DNA from: Solanum dulcamara
Lineage: Eukaryota > Streptophyta > Magnoliopsida > Solanales > Solanaceae
DNA length: 64,000 nucleotides
Direction of reading: 5' to 3'
Assembly (NCBI RefSeq): GCF_947179165.1
Contig: NC_077244.1
Span: 71,408,144-71,472,143, forward strand
A program made the translations under genes and the position numbers. Below the pieces are notes generated by a model. It searched no databases. It saw nothing but the letters and a program-made list of their open reading frames with translations, and was not told the origin of the DNA. This document shows positions 12,222 through 25,071 of the stretch, piece after piece (position 1 is the stretch's first letter; each line of letters opens with the position of its first letter).

Positions 12222-13030
12222 CGATGATTTGTCTTCGGCCATAGTCTCATTCCATTTGATGATCTCTCAACTCCCTCTCTAGTTAGACCTTTTGTAAGTG
12301 GATTCGACATATTATCCTTTGATTTTACATAGACAATTGTGATAATTCCACTAGAGAGTAGTTGTCTAACGGTATTGTGTCTTCATCGTATTTGATAAGA
12401 TTTTTTGTTATATATCATGCTCCCTGCCCTACATATTGCAATTTGACTATCATAGTGCATGCATACTAGTGCCAAAGACTTGGGCCAAAAAAGAATATCT
12501 TCCAAGAAATTTCGGAGCCACTGAGTTTCTTCACCGGCCTTATTTAGAGAGATAAGCTCAAATTTTATTGTAGAGCGAGCGATACATGTCTGTTTGGAAG
12601 ATTTTCAAGAAACTGCTCCTCCACCAAGAGTAAATACATATCCACTCGTGGATTTTACTTCATTTGACTCAGTGATCCAATTTGCATTACTATATCCTTT
12701 CAGTACTACTGAATATTTGTTATAATACAAAATATAGTTTTAAGTATGTTTTAACTACACCAACACTCTTTTCATTGTCATCCAATGAGTTTATTTGAGT
12801 TTATTGGAATTGCTCGTGAACCGACTCAGTTAAATAATAGAATATGCTATATCTGATCACGTACAATTCATGATATACATCATACTTCTAAACACTCCTG
12901 CATAATCCAATTGTGAATCAATTTTACCTTCATTCTTTTGAAGTGCAAAGCTCACATCTATTGGAGTCTTAGAAGTACTAAAATTCAAATTTTTGTACTT
13001 GTGTAAGTACCTTTTCAGTATAATGAGACT
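12222..13030 (-). pseudogene. Decayed Copia pol (RT end, RNase H)
   Basis: Minus-strand translation gives Copia RNase H text broken by stops and frameshifts. Reading in order there are pieces like SFALQKNEGKIDSQLDYA, YIMNCT, the THWMTMKRVL step, [20 protein letters not shown], a GGGAVSWKS motif whose W codon is a stop, then KQTCIARST and NPLTKGLTREGVE. The last piece matches the C-terminus of the intact polyprotein at 62347 (DPLTKALTREKVW). It cannot encode an enzyme. It shares orientation and order with the LTR start at 11644. Confidence 0.85.
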
Positions 13031-14761
13031 GTAACAACTCTAAACCTTGTTAGAAGTCCTTTCCAAGAGGATCTTTCCATAACCTTATATTTTGATTGTT
13101 GCAGAATTACCCATGAACATAGTATGATCGGGTCCAATAAGAGTATATGAACCAAATGCTCATTTATAACACAAAACATGACAAATATTTTTTCACCAAT
13201 ATTCATGTTTATACAGATAATTATATTTTAGTAGACATATATTTTCATGAAAGATCACAACATTTTAAGTGACAGTTTTTCATAAGAGAACACAATTCTT
13301 TTGAACAAGTATATATATTTAATTTGGTAGTTTTATATTACTCATATTATATCATATACTAGTAAAAGAGAAACTTAACGATCAAAATATACTTCAAGAA
13401 TTTTGTGGGTCTAAGAATGTCATTCAATTTTATATCTAGTGCTTTCACATTTAAATTAGACACCAAATCTAATTTTGTCTTTATCACAGGCAAAAAACCC
13501 CTACATTTTAAATATGATCTGAAAAATTATTTTCAAGCATCGTTATTTCTTTAATGACACATAGTGAACTCTGTTGACTCGAATACTGATTCTCTATTTT
13601 CATCTTAAACGTTTCTAGTTTACTAACTTTAATACAAGAGTTAACGATACATACTTTTTCAAGTGTGAATTGAAAGTTTCCTTTAGGAACTCGTTTTGGC
13701 TGTATTTTACCAAATTATGTGTCTTTTTTCAAATTAAGATTTGACTTGAACGGAGGAAAGAACCAAATCATGACATTAGCTTATGGAATGGGGATTATAA
13801 TCTCCAGTATAAACACGAAACATGTATACAAACACTTAAATTAATTATAAGATAAAGAAAGTATCAAAAAAATTCTCCATCAGTTCGTAATTTGATTACT
13901 AATTCAGCATGTTACTGTTCATTTTTCCGACGATAGCAGATTGGCTATGAAAATTACATATTGTTCTATATAGGTGTCAAAAAATTCTCAAATTCTATAC
14001 TGCTGGTCAAAGGTGATGGTCGAGATCACACTATACCCTTGGTGATAAACATAATTTAATTGAGTCAAATAACTGAAAAATAAAAACTCACTACTGATTC
14101 GACAAATTTTATTCTAAAAGGTTCTATAGTTTGAAGGTTCAGCCAAATAATTTTTTTAAAAATGCATGCGTGCATATGATGTCCTTTCCTGGCTGATGTC
14201 TTCTCAAAAAAAGTCTCGAGAAAACGTAATGAATTGAGGCACAAAAAATAATATTGATGATGAAAAGGAGAAGTTCGAATTGATTTGAAATTGAAAACCA
14301 AAAACAAAAAAGAATCGATTTTTACTAATTAATTACACAGATATCATGTATATCATGCATGACACAATAAGTGTCTATACCATTTTAAATAAATGTTTTA
14401 CTAATTAAAGTAACTAGATTAAGTCTTCGTAAGATTACTGTTTCGATCTAGTACGTAATTGGATCGATCAAACGATTTCGAATTTTATGACAAGACAAAG
14501 AAACTATCACCTGGCCAAAATGTTTGACGGAGTAAACTATATATAATCCAAACGCAAAGAAAATAATTTAAGTCAATGAGTATGAGATGTCATTACTATT
14601 GGGTGACAGAGATTTTATAGATTTAGTAAAACTAATATAAGTTTTAAATTGCATATACATGTGATTGAAAATCAAAGATAATGTATACATCTGCACCTTA
14701 TCCCTCATCTTTGCTCATAGTGTCATTGTCTCATAGAGTAAGCTTCCTAATGGCTCTATAG
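13031..14761. other. AT-rich spacer
   Basis: No gene can be supported. The first part may be more of the Copia remnant, since it follows without a visible boundary. The short open frames (for example around 13015-13206 and 14065-14307) have no recognisable features. Confidence 0.35.
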
Positions 14762-14770
14762 TCTATAGTG

Positions 14771-15468
14771 GAGCTCTCAAAATAGGTTGGTCCAATCTAA
14801 TTCAATTCAAATCTAAAGAATTAGCGCATTAAATGGGTTAAGACGGACTGACCTTTTTAACTAAAGAGCCTATAAAATAACAGTCTAACCCAGCCCTAAT
14901 CGGATTGCGGGTTGGGATGGGTTGGCCCTTCAATCAAAAGATGGACAATATTGGTCTCATAGAAAGACTATCGAGCATTGATCAACACAACACTAATATG
15001 TCAAAAATTCACATGTCCATGAGTTCCACACACTTTAGTAGAATACTTACAAAACAATAGAACATGCAAGATAGAACAATCAACAATCATAAGGTTTATC
15101 ATAACAACATACATTACATGATCATTTTTTATAAACTAGACAATAAAGAAGAAACGAAAAATTAGGCATAAACACAAAAGTAAAAGAAGTCAAAGATTCA
15201 TAGTTATAATAACTCAATTGCATAGTTGCTGAAGATTTGACAAAATAAAACACTATTTAAAATATATATAATAAATATTTATAAAATTCATGACCCACGG
15301 GCGGGCCTCTGAGGTTCGCGGGTTGAGCTCATGAGGCTGGCGGGCCAGATGAAGTTGGGCTAAAAAGTCTCGTTCCTAAATAGACTGTAAAAATTTAGCT
15401 CAATACCACTTAATTCAAGGGTTGGGTTGGACCGACCTCACAGGTCAAGCCCATTTTGACAGCTCTAA
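14771..15468. mobile_element. hAT-like non-autonomous element with TSD TCTATAGTG
   Basis: The termini are imperfect inverted repeats: GAGCTCTCAAAATAGG at the left and CCATTTTGACAGCTC near the right end. The direct repeat TCTATAGTG flanks them at 14762-14770 and 15469-15477, consistent with an 8-bp hAT duplication plus one chance base. The interior has GGGTTGGGATGGGTTGG-type words near both ends and no coding capacity. Confidence 0.75.
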
Positions 15469-16004
15469 TCTATAGTGAGCTCGCACTTGTACATATCAAA
15501 GTTGATTATTGAGTGCAAGTTCACTATAGTTAAAGATGAAAGATTTTGCACAACTATATATTGTCTTTCAATGCCACAATTTACTTCTTACTCTCATTTG
15601 ATAAGTTTTGCAAAAAAAATTTAAAAAATCGCGATCAATATTAGATTACAAAATCCTAATGTGTAAAAGTATGTTATTAATTTTCTGAATTTTTGACCAA
15701 ATCATGATGAACAATTAGAATTTGGTCATATATCTTACTTAACGGATTTCAAATTGATAGGCTAAACCTTCCTTGTCGTAAATCCTAACGGATCGTCAAA
15801 CTTTAGTGTAAAAATTTCACAAACACATTACTTCACTATTTTTCTTAAACAATCAAAAGTTAAACACTACTACTTCTTAAGAAGTCAACCCATGGAAATT
15901 CTTGAGTTGTAGCTCAAAAGTCAACGAATTTCTAGGCCCACACAAATAGCCCAATGGGCCCAATATTACCAAACCGCGTGCTTACTATTTGAGCAATTAA
16001 GAAA

Positions 16005-16390
16005 AGAAAAATTACTAGAAAAAATATTTTTTAATAAATAATTATTGATTTTAGTGATGTTTTTTATTTATTATCATTTATAAAAATATATAGCAATATT
16101 ATGATATATCTACTATGTATTAAAAGTGAATTATGCATGCAATATAAATGTATTATAAGTGTTTTAAAATATATTATACTTGTTTGGTAAGAAATTGACA
16201 CAATGTATTATAAGTGTATTAAAGTATGTGATAAATAAAGTATCCATGAATAAAACTTGTATTATATGAATTTTATAAATTATTTTTGCTAATATGTATT
16301 AAAATTGTATTATAAGTGTTTATTAAAAAATATATTATTGTTATAAATAATAAATATTTTCTTAATGTAGTACATTTATATAAATTTCCC
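16005..16390 (+). mobile_element. MULE-like MITE, copy 1 (TSD ATTAAGAAA)
   Basis: A 386-bp element starts AGAAAAATTAC and ends with TAAATTTCCC. A perfect 9-bp duplication ATTAAGAAA lies at 15996-16004 and 16391-16399. Nine-base duplications point to Mutator-type transposition. The interior is AT-rich with repeated ATGTATTA/ATAAGTG words and has no open frame. Related copies lie at 25072 and, inverted, at 37341. Confidence 0.88.
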
Positions 16391-16559
16391 ATTAAGAAAT
16401 GATTGTGTTTGGTAGGTATTTGCTGCACTTGGAGCCCACCAATCAGAAACCCAAAGCAAAGGAGATAAGAGCTGTGAGATGGGCCTTGGGTCCACTTCCC
16501 TATGGCTCCAAATCGAGAAGAATTTAAACTAGGCCCAATTTCAACTTCAGTCAGTCGGA

Positions 16560-16609
16560 CACGTGGCAGAGCATAAACTGTGTGATCTATGTGATCTGGT
16601 GCCACGTGG
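16560..16609. promoter_or_regulatory. Two G-box/ABRE cores 41 bp apart
   Basis: CACGTGGC (16560-16567) and GCCACGTGG (16601-16609) lie in a locally less AT-rich island at 16430-16620 just after the MULE-like MITE. Paired G-boxes are typical of light- or ABA-responsive promoters, but no coding region follows within 4 kb on either side. They may be a relic or belong to an undetected transcript. Confidence 0.35.
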
Positions 16610-16815
16610 ACGAACAACCGACAAATGATTAGTGCGAATGCGAAAATGCCAAGTGTTGACTTATGTTAATAGGCATTTAATTGCTTTTGGGGATGGTTAA
16701 TAATAAGTTAAACCTCTGCCACCTTATTTATTCGACCCAATTTCTGCTTAAATGCATGACAATTAAGAATGTCAATTTTGACATGGTCTCTAGTGAGTTC
16801 GATAGTTCTAGAGGA

Positions 16816-17317
16816 TAGTGATGGCAATAAGGCGGGTGGGTTAAAATAATTATCATTAAAATTAATGTGGGGCGGGATGAATAATGAATTTATACGGATT
16901 TAAGATATCAAATAAAAATTCGAAGAAAATTAATTTTTTTGATTCTTGAAAATTAAAGATATAAATTTTTTATATATCAAACTTTGACTTTAATTTTAAT
17001 TTTTTTTAAACAAATTAAACTAGACAAATGTTAATTAGAGTTAATTAGCCATCAAAAAATAATTGTTGAAATATTAACTAGAAACAATTAATTAGTTGTT
17101 GAGATATTAATTAGCAAAAAATGAAAAAAAACATGAATTTTATTTTCATATTAAACTCAATTAAAAAATAAAAAACATAAAAAATTATGCGAAATGGATT
17201 TGTCCGGGACGAGGAGATTGAAAATGAAAAAAAATTATTATGTAAAGCAGGGTTAAACGATATAAAAAATTTATTTACGAGTTAAGCTCAACCCGTCCAG
17301 TTCCATTGCCATCCCTA
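16816..17317. mobile_element. hAT-like MITE (TAGTGATGGCAAT termini)
   Basis: The 502-bp element begins TAGTGATGGCAAT and ends ATTGCCATCCCTA, its inverted copy with one mismatch. Flanks CTAGAGGA (16808-16815) and CTAGAGAA (17318-17325) match in 7 of 8 positions, an 8-bp hAT-type duplication. No coding capacity. Confidence 0.88.
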
Positions 17318-17690
17318 CTAGAGAATTTGTATACAAAATAATTACAACAAATACTTACATATGATACTTAAAAAAAAAAAAAATGACAAATGTTATGTAA
17401 TAAAACTTTTTTCTCCTGATTCGTAAAGAATGATACATATTAACAAATTAGATTATAGTCCAACATTCTTGACTCCTTTTCATCAGGAAAAAAATTATAA
17501 TCGTTGAACAATTTTCACTATATCATTGAAAAAAGTGATATAGTACGTTCTTCTTAAATCAAATAAACGTTCAATATTTTCACAGTAATTTTTTTTGTGT
17601 TAATTGAACTAATAAGGTTTAATCGAAAAGTGCTGTTGCTTCTAAACATTAGCTCGATCTAGTAACTTACGATTTTAGTATTATGCTATA

Positions 17691-17869
17691 CAGTGGCGGA
17701 CTCAGGATTTTAAATAAGGGGGTTCAAAATCTAAATAACTAGACGCACGAGCTAGTCGAAGGGGGTTCGACATCTACTTTATATATATATAAAAATATTT
17801 TAACCATATATAAATAATACAATTTTCCCTCGAAGAGGGTTCGAATGACCCCTTCGGCATAAGGTACTG
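17691..17869. mobile_element. hAT-type MITE, CAGTGGCGG family, copy 2 (TSD ATGCTATA)
   Basis: A 179-bp element starts CAGTGGCGGACTC and ends GGTACTG. It is bounded by a perfect 8-bp duplication ATGCTATA (17683-17690 and 17870-17877). Internally it has GGGGGTTCGACATCTACTT and later GAGGGTTCGAATGACC. This is the best-delimited member of the family in the window. Confidence 0.92.
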
Positions 17870-19112
17870 ATGCTATAGTCACTTTTTTCAATTACTTGTC
17901 ATTCATTAAAACCGACGGTAGCACCTACCTACATACTGTTCGGAAAAGATTTTAATTTGGGTACACAAAAAATGTTTGTCACATCATTTTCCCATCTTTG
18001 TCAAATATCAAAGATTTTCTTAAAAGTTTGCACACAAGTTACATCTCATACACTTCCTCTATTCCACATTAACTCAATTTTTAAGGTAATGCACATATAT
18101 TAAAAAAAATAATTTAAGGATAAAATTTGAATTATATGTTTTTATATTATTCTTTTGTTTAATCAACCTCATAAAGATGATTAAATGTGAAATTATAAAT
18201 ACAAGTAGTCCTTTAATTGGAGTATAACTTTGTAAGTAATATGATTTATCTCTTAAAAAATATAAAACTTCAATAAATGAAAAGATAAATATAAAAAAAA
18301 AATTAAACATCCATCGTAAACTTTAAATAATTCAATTATTTTAAATAATAAAAAATTCCTTAAAAAATTAATTAATATAAAACAAAGAGAGTAGTATTAC
18401 AATATTAAAATTGGTTGTGGCTGTGCTTTTGAGGATTATTGCAAGTTCCAAAACAAACATTTTTTTTTGGATTTACTCCCTCCATTCTATTTTAGTTGCA
18501 TGATAAGATTTTACACATTTTTTAAGAAAAATATTAATTAAGAGTATTATTTGATTAATATACCTCTTATTTATTCTTTAATCTTTATTTATTTGTGTGG
18601 CTTTTAAATCTAAAATAATTAATGCTAAGGCTAAAGTTGGAAAAATATAATTAATTTTTTGTTGATTTTTTAGATTGACAACTATTTTTAGTATATATGA
18701 CAACTAATAGGGAACAAGCACATATTAAAAGGAACTCTCTCTAAAAACACAGATCAAAATGAACACTTTGTCCATTTATGGACGAACTGTGCCAAACGAA
18801 GTGAAATCCGTCGGTTCACCAAAATACATTACAAAAATTTTAAAGATAGTTCACTCAAACAAGCTACAATTCTTTTTATTAGCTTCTCATGTGAAGCTAT
18901 CTCTCTTTTTTCAACAATAAATTTGGGGTTATTCACTTCACTTTTTCTCATTCATTTTTATATTTTTTATTACTTTATATTTTGATCTTTGAAAATTGAT
19001 ATAGTCATGTCTCAACAATTCAGAAGGTCTGTATATTCAATTGAACCGAATGTTTGTAACTGCAAAAGTATTACAAAGATTATTGTAAAGTAAAAAAAAT
19101 CAAGGACTCTTG

Positions 19113-19532
19113 CACCTTATTTGGATGGTTGTTATCGTTATATTGTATTGTATTATTAGTTTAAATATAATATTTGTTTTAATTGTTACTTTAATTCTAT
19201 TGTATCGTACTGTTTAAATCAATCGTTAGATAATGACGAAAAGACTCATTTTATGTAACAACCGATTTTGTGTGTTCATGTCGTTGCCTTAATATTTTCT
19301 TTCCATTTTGTCTTTATTTATTATTTAATAATTATATTTCATCTTTTACCTATCTTTTCATACTAACTCAACCCGTATCCTACTTTTCTTGTAAGTTTTA
19401 TCATTTGAATCATGAATGAGTGACATTATTTAATAACAGAGTACGATACAATCTATCCAAATACTGTATTTATTAAAATAATACAATACAATACATTATA
19501 AACCAATATGTAACAATCATCCAAACAAAGTG
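19113..19532. mobile_element. MITE nested in the left foldback arm
   Basis: About 420 bp begin CACCTTATTTGGATGGTTGT and end with the inverted ACAATCATCCAAACAAAGTG. Inside, the word TATTGTATTGTATTAT near the left end is mirrored by ATAATACAATACAATACA near the right end. The right foldback arm lacks this block, so it was inserted after the foldback formed. The exact target duplication is unclear. Confidence 0.7.
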
Positions 19533-19773
19533 TTAAACAAGTGTGCTTCTCGATCATGTTTTTGGACTCCAAGCCAGTTGATTTTGCATGTTTTAGAGAT
19601 AATGATTCATTTTGGACTGCAACTATGGAATCCCAAAAATCCAAAATATCTTAAGTCGGGTAAGATATTCTATAAATAATACATCAAATCCGAATTGAAT
19701 CATTATCTCTGAGGCATGCAAAATCAACTGGCCTTGGTGGCCAAAAAACTGATCGAGAAGCACACTTGTTTAA
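19533..19773. ncRNA. Candidate small-RNA hairpin (unproven)
   Basis: Two arms of about 85 nt (19533-19618 and 19690-19773) are reverse complements apart from roughly a dozen mismatches and one single-base bulge, separated by a loop of about 70 nt. The arms begin TTAAACAAGTGTGCTTCTC and include the exactly paired CCAGTTGATTTTGCATG and AGAGATAATGATTCA. This is the size and pairing of a young plant MIRNA or siRNA hairpin. I recognise no known miRNA in either arm. The strand is unknown and no promoter is evident. A fragment of open frame reads ESLSL(K/R)HAKSTGL in both arms on their respective strands, which suggests origin from a coding sequence I cannot identify. Confidence 0.4.
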
Positions 19774-20261
19774 CAATAATACTCCCGAAGTCCTCGATGT
19801 TTTTATTTTACAATACTGTTTAAAGTGAATAAGAATGATATTTATTATAATAAGCTCAAAAATTTATGTATCAAATAGACGTGATAATACACTTAAAATT
19901 TGGTAAAAATATATATTTCTTTATGTAAAAAGCTAACAAGAAAATATTTGTGTTTTAAAACTTTATGGGCAAAGCCTGGTTTGTAGTAAAATTAACGAAG
20001 TTAATTGTGGTAAGGACTGTTCGCTCATTTGTGGGCGAAGTGTACGTTTTGATCTATATTTTTAGAGGGAATCCTTTTGATAAATGATGTCCAAAAAGTG
20101 TCCATTTTGGGGCCGACTTTCTTAAAGAGAGGTTTATAAAAAAAAAAAAAAATTAGAACACAAGACATTCATGAAGTTTAAGCAACTCAATTAAGATCCC
20201 TGTTTATAAGAGACTTCTGGGAAGAATATCAAAGATAACTCAATGGTAAAAATAAACTTAT

Positions 20262-20522
20262 ATGGTCCTTTGATACGTGGATTAAATTATGCTGAGATTA
20301 TTTTTTTGAAATTAAATTTGGAATAATTTATCTCATTTGGGAGATGAGGTAAATAATTCCAAACTAGATAAAATAAAGTGGACATCCATAGTTAAGTATG
20401 CGATCAAATTTCATGATTAAGCATGTGATAAAAGTTATGCTACATCTGAATGGACAATATAAATTTTATATTAGACTTACTCTTAAATATCTCATCTCAT
20501 TTTACGTACCAAACGACTTCTT
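20262..20522. mobile_element. Probable MITE with GTTTGGTACGT-type ends
   Basis: The left end reads GTCCTTTGATACGTGGATTA and the right end, inverted, GTCGTTTGGTACGTAAAATG. The interior is AT-rich with no gene. The ends are approximate and no clear target duplication was found. Confidence 0.45.
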
Positions 20523-20727
20523 ATTATGTTATCTCAATTTCTCTGCTACCATTGTTAGTCCATTTTTTAATTCTTTTATTTTTATATAATACACTGATAA
20601 AATAAAAGTGCAGAAAATCAGCCTATACTATATGATTTTGGAATCTTACCACTCTTAATTCGATTAAAAGAAGTAGAATAACTTTTCTCTTCTTTATACA
20701 CATGATAATATGGAGTTAGGTCATGAG

Positions 20728-21032
20728 GCCGTTTGGATTGACTTATAAGGTGCTTATAAGCTGTTTTCAATTTTTTTTTTGAGTGTTTGACTGACCAACT
20801 TAAAGTCATTTTGTGCTTAAAATAAGCTCCAATAAATGGTTGAGTTTATTTGGATGAACTTATTTTAAGCAGTTTATAAGTTGAAAACAACTTATAAATC
20901 AAAAAAAAAGTTGACCTGCACCTACTTTTTTTTTTCTTTAACTTATAAGCAATTTTCAACTTATAAGTAATTTTAACTTATAAACAGTTTTTAACTTATA
21001 AGCTGTTTAAAAATAAGTCAGTCCAAATAGGC
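20728..21032. mobile_element. MITE with GCC(G/T)(T/A)TTTGGA ends and CTTATAAG repeats
   Basis: The element begins GCCGTTTGGATTGACTTATA and ends with inverted AAATAAGTCAGTCCAAATAGGC-like text. It is filled with the palindromic word CTTATAAG and its variants in both orientations. It stops about 260 bp before the RPL34 start codon and so borders that gene's promoter. Confidence 0.75.
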
Positions 21033-21070
21033 TACATATGTAAGAAATTGTGATAACACCCATGAAATAC

Positions 21071-21291
21071 CAGCCCAAACAACTAGTTGGGTTGGATTGG
21101 ATTTCAGCCCAAAAGGAAAAAATAGGTCCAAACCTCTATCAATCAAAACCGTCCAAATTTATTTGTTAATAGCCGTCAGATCTAGGGCAAATTCCCGAGC
21201 AGGGTTTTTAAGTTTGCTATCTCAAAAACAACACTTCCTCTTCCGTCCGAGCCTCGAGAGAGAGAGAGAGAGAGAGAGAGGGGTTCCAAAG
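21071..21291 (+). promoter_or_regulatory. RPL34 promoter/5' UTR: site II and telo-box motifs, GA run
   Basis: CAGCCCAAA occurs twice (21071-21079 and about 21105-21113), close to the TGGGCC/T site II elements of plant ribosomal-protein promoters. A telo-box AAACCCT lies on the minus strand at 21201-21207. These pairs are typical of genes co-ordinated with growth. The (GA)n tract at 21256-21280 lies in the probable 5' UTR. Confidence 0.6.
21256..21280. repeat. (GA)12 microsatellite
   Basis: A pure GA dinucleotide run 11 bp upstream of the RPL34 start codon. Such loci are usually polymorphic in length. Confidence 0.95.
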
Positions 21292-22819
<1,528 letters not shown>

Positions 22820-23524
22820 GCAGAGAGTTTAGAGGAATTTCCTTTTTATGTTTTGGTGAAATTTTGACATTCAAGTGTTTACTAGTTGTGTGCTACAGAT
22901 TGACCTGATTGCTACAACAATTTAAGGATCTTTTTGCTTTAGTTTATTATATTTCAACTCCATTGTCATTCTATATTAGTTTGAGTTGTTAATCTAGTCT
23001 TAATTTACCTGTTATATTGCAGTGGTTTCATCTAGCTAGTTGGATCATTAATATGAGAAACTCATTGCCTGGTGAACGAAATGGGCTTACTAGCAATTAA
23101 GATGTGAGGGTTGACTAAAATGCTTGTGGTCGGTCCTCAATCATTGATTGATAGAGGTCTGTCATGTTTGTTATTTTGTTACTCATGAAGCTGCAACTCG
23201 GATCACTATATTCACATACTGGACTGTTTTTAAAAGGATAACTATACACGCATTGCTTGTAACAGAGACATAAGTAAATCCATTTCTTTTGTTGAATTTG
23301 GGATAAAGTTTTAGCTTGCTGGTACAGCACTTTATAAGGGTAGAAAGTTTGGAGCCATTAATGTAAATATAAAGGTTCCACCATATGTGGCTATTGTGAT
23401 GTGTCTTTATACAAATTTGTAATGCCCAATCCAAATATGTAAGGTGTAAACTTGTTACAGTATGCCATTAGAGCCATGAATAGAGACATGGAGGTTTTTT
23501 ATGTCACTTAATTTCTTGTTCACC

Positions 23525-23985
23525 TTTGCTTTAGTAAAGTCACCCAGTGGATTCTCTTCTCTGTCCAGAATCTTCAGGGCAAGGATCTCTTCTTGAGCTC
23601 TAAGCAAATGGTATTGCTACCATCATGATATCCAGAAGACCTAGTTCTTCCCCGTGGATTTTGTGGTGAAATGCTTCACTCCTTCCAGCATCTCTATGCT
23701 TTCTCTTGGGCTTCACCCATGGTGTTGGATATGCTGTGTCAAACAACTGAGAATTTAGAGAGTACAGTTTAACATCTGTTCAAGGGAAGGACTTTGAAAT
23801 GCAGATTGTGTAATCTCACCAGCCCAGAAACGACTTTGGCTCTTTCTTTAGGTCGTGTAGGGATTCTTGTTGCTCAAGTCCTCTCTCACAAACTCAAATG
23901 CCTTTGATCTTGAGAGCAAGTTCAACTCTCTTCGAATAGGGGGGAGCAAGAGGCATTAATTTGTTTTCTTCTTGCACCTTCTCAC
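23525..23985 (-). pseudogene. Tau-class glutathione S-transferase pseudogene
   Basis: On the minus strand EENKLMPLAPPYSKRVELAL is followed by KIKGI and, one frame later, FVREDLSNKNP. These match the N-terminal thioredoxin fold of tau GSTs (ASPYSKRVELALKLKG...EEDLSNKS), with the catalytic Ser region altered. Stops and frameshifts follow. Later pieces read RFWAGE, then FHHKIHGEELGLLDIMMVAI and AQEEILALKILDREENPLGDF, as in the C-terminal helical domain. Much of the middle is missing. The normal enzyme conjugates glutathione to xenobiotics in the cytosol; this copy cannot. No poly-A tail was seen, so the origin (tandem duplicate or retrocopy) is open. Confidence 0.75.
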
Positions 23986-25071
23986 AAACTGATTTCTCAA
24001 GGTCGTTGAGAAACATCTAAATACTGGAGTAGTAGTTTCTTGTCACTTTGTTGATTAATCTCCAAAGACTAATGAGCCTTCGTAATTATACTGGATGAAA
24101 GCAATCTAAACTTTTTTAAATCAAATGATGCACTTCCACTGGCAGCCTGTCTTTGTTTTTATATAATAGCAGCCAATTATGCCTGTCGAACTTCACATGT
24201 AGTGACAAGTTTAACTGAAATATACTAATTTGTAGGGTCACCGTTCGGGTTGCATATCAAAATTTGGATTTCGATTGAAGAAATTATAATCCAAATCCAA
24301 TCAAAATAAGCTCGCATTAGATTGGATTTTTTAAGTTCAGTTTTAGATTATGTATTGCATAAAGTATGAATAAATACAAGAAAGAGCAAAGAAATTTCAG
24401 GCCATATATAACAGATACCAGAAGCAAGTGCAGGGAACTACTGTTTTGTAATAAAAATTCAACCAGGAATGTTAGACATATAATTACACTAAAACCTTAC
24501 TAAATTAATATAGGTGGATCATGACATATTATTATTTTGTAGAGGTATTATTTAATCGATAAATTAAAATTTATTAATTTAAACAGTGTTTTGAGATTCA
24601 ATGAAGGTTAATTTTGATAGACAAGACATGAAGACGAAATTAGAATCCATAAGAAAAAACGTCATTTTTTGAATGAACTCATTTGTGAAAAACGCCATTC
24701 ATGAACTTGAGGTCATGATTAATGATTTTGACGTCAATAACCTGTTGGATTACCCGAGTGAAAATGATACATGTCCAGAGGTCCAGAGCTTAGAAGAAAT
24801 TGTGGATATCATTGGAAAAAACAATGTTGATGATGAAGTTTGTGTAAGAAAGCACTTATTGCATCTAAAGCTCTTCACGATTTTATGGTGCAGTTCGAAA
24901 AAACATCGAAACTTTTGAATGCAATGATAAAAAATAGAGATAAGCTTAAACTAGATTTGAATTTTAACAAAAAAAAAACCAATAGAATCATATTTCACTA
25001 TTTTGTCTTAGATATATTTGTACTTTTAAAGAATTATTAATTTATAATATTAATGGGACCATATATTTATA
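23986..25071. other. Spacer with a possible transposase-like remnant
   Basis: Mostly AT-rich DNA. The plus strand at 24673-24840 reads through an acidic stretch (FDVNNLLDYPSENDTCPEVQ, then SLEEIVDII) and continues after a frameshift as KKALIASKALHDFMVQFEKT to about 24990. The style resembles the C-terminal tail of pogo/Tigger-type (CENP-B-like) transposases of plants, but no catalytic DDE region is visible. This is an inference only. Confidence 0.3.

Larger units (their letters stand above)
18727..20078. repeat. Long imperfect foldback with a nested MITE
   Basis: The left end reads AAAAGGAACTCTCTCTAAAA and the right end, on the opposite strand, AAAAGGATTCCCTCTAAAA. Both continue with AGATCAAAA(T/C)G and ACACTT(T/C)G. 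Further in, TATTGTAAAGTAAAA with CAAGGACT on the left pairs with TATTGTAAAATAAAA with CGAGGACT on the right. The centre is the well-paired hairpin at 19533-19773. The left arm is interrupted by the unrelated MITE at 19113-19532. The outer arms are clearly more diverged than the inner stem. It could be an inverted gene-fragment duplication, a foldback transposon or a small-RNA precursor. Confidence 0.65.

Noticed and set aside
16273..16617. 114-residue minus-strand open frame
   Set aside because: It runs from a GC-richer island into the MULE-like MITE and has no domain or splice signals; most likely chance.
18474..18560. Stowaway-like start (ACTCCCTCCATTCTATTTTAG)
   Set aside because: No inverted partner end was found downstream, so it is at most a truncated copy and is not listed as an element.
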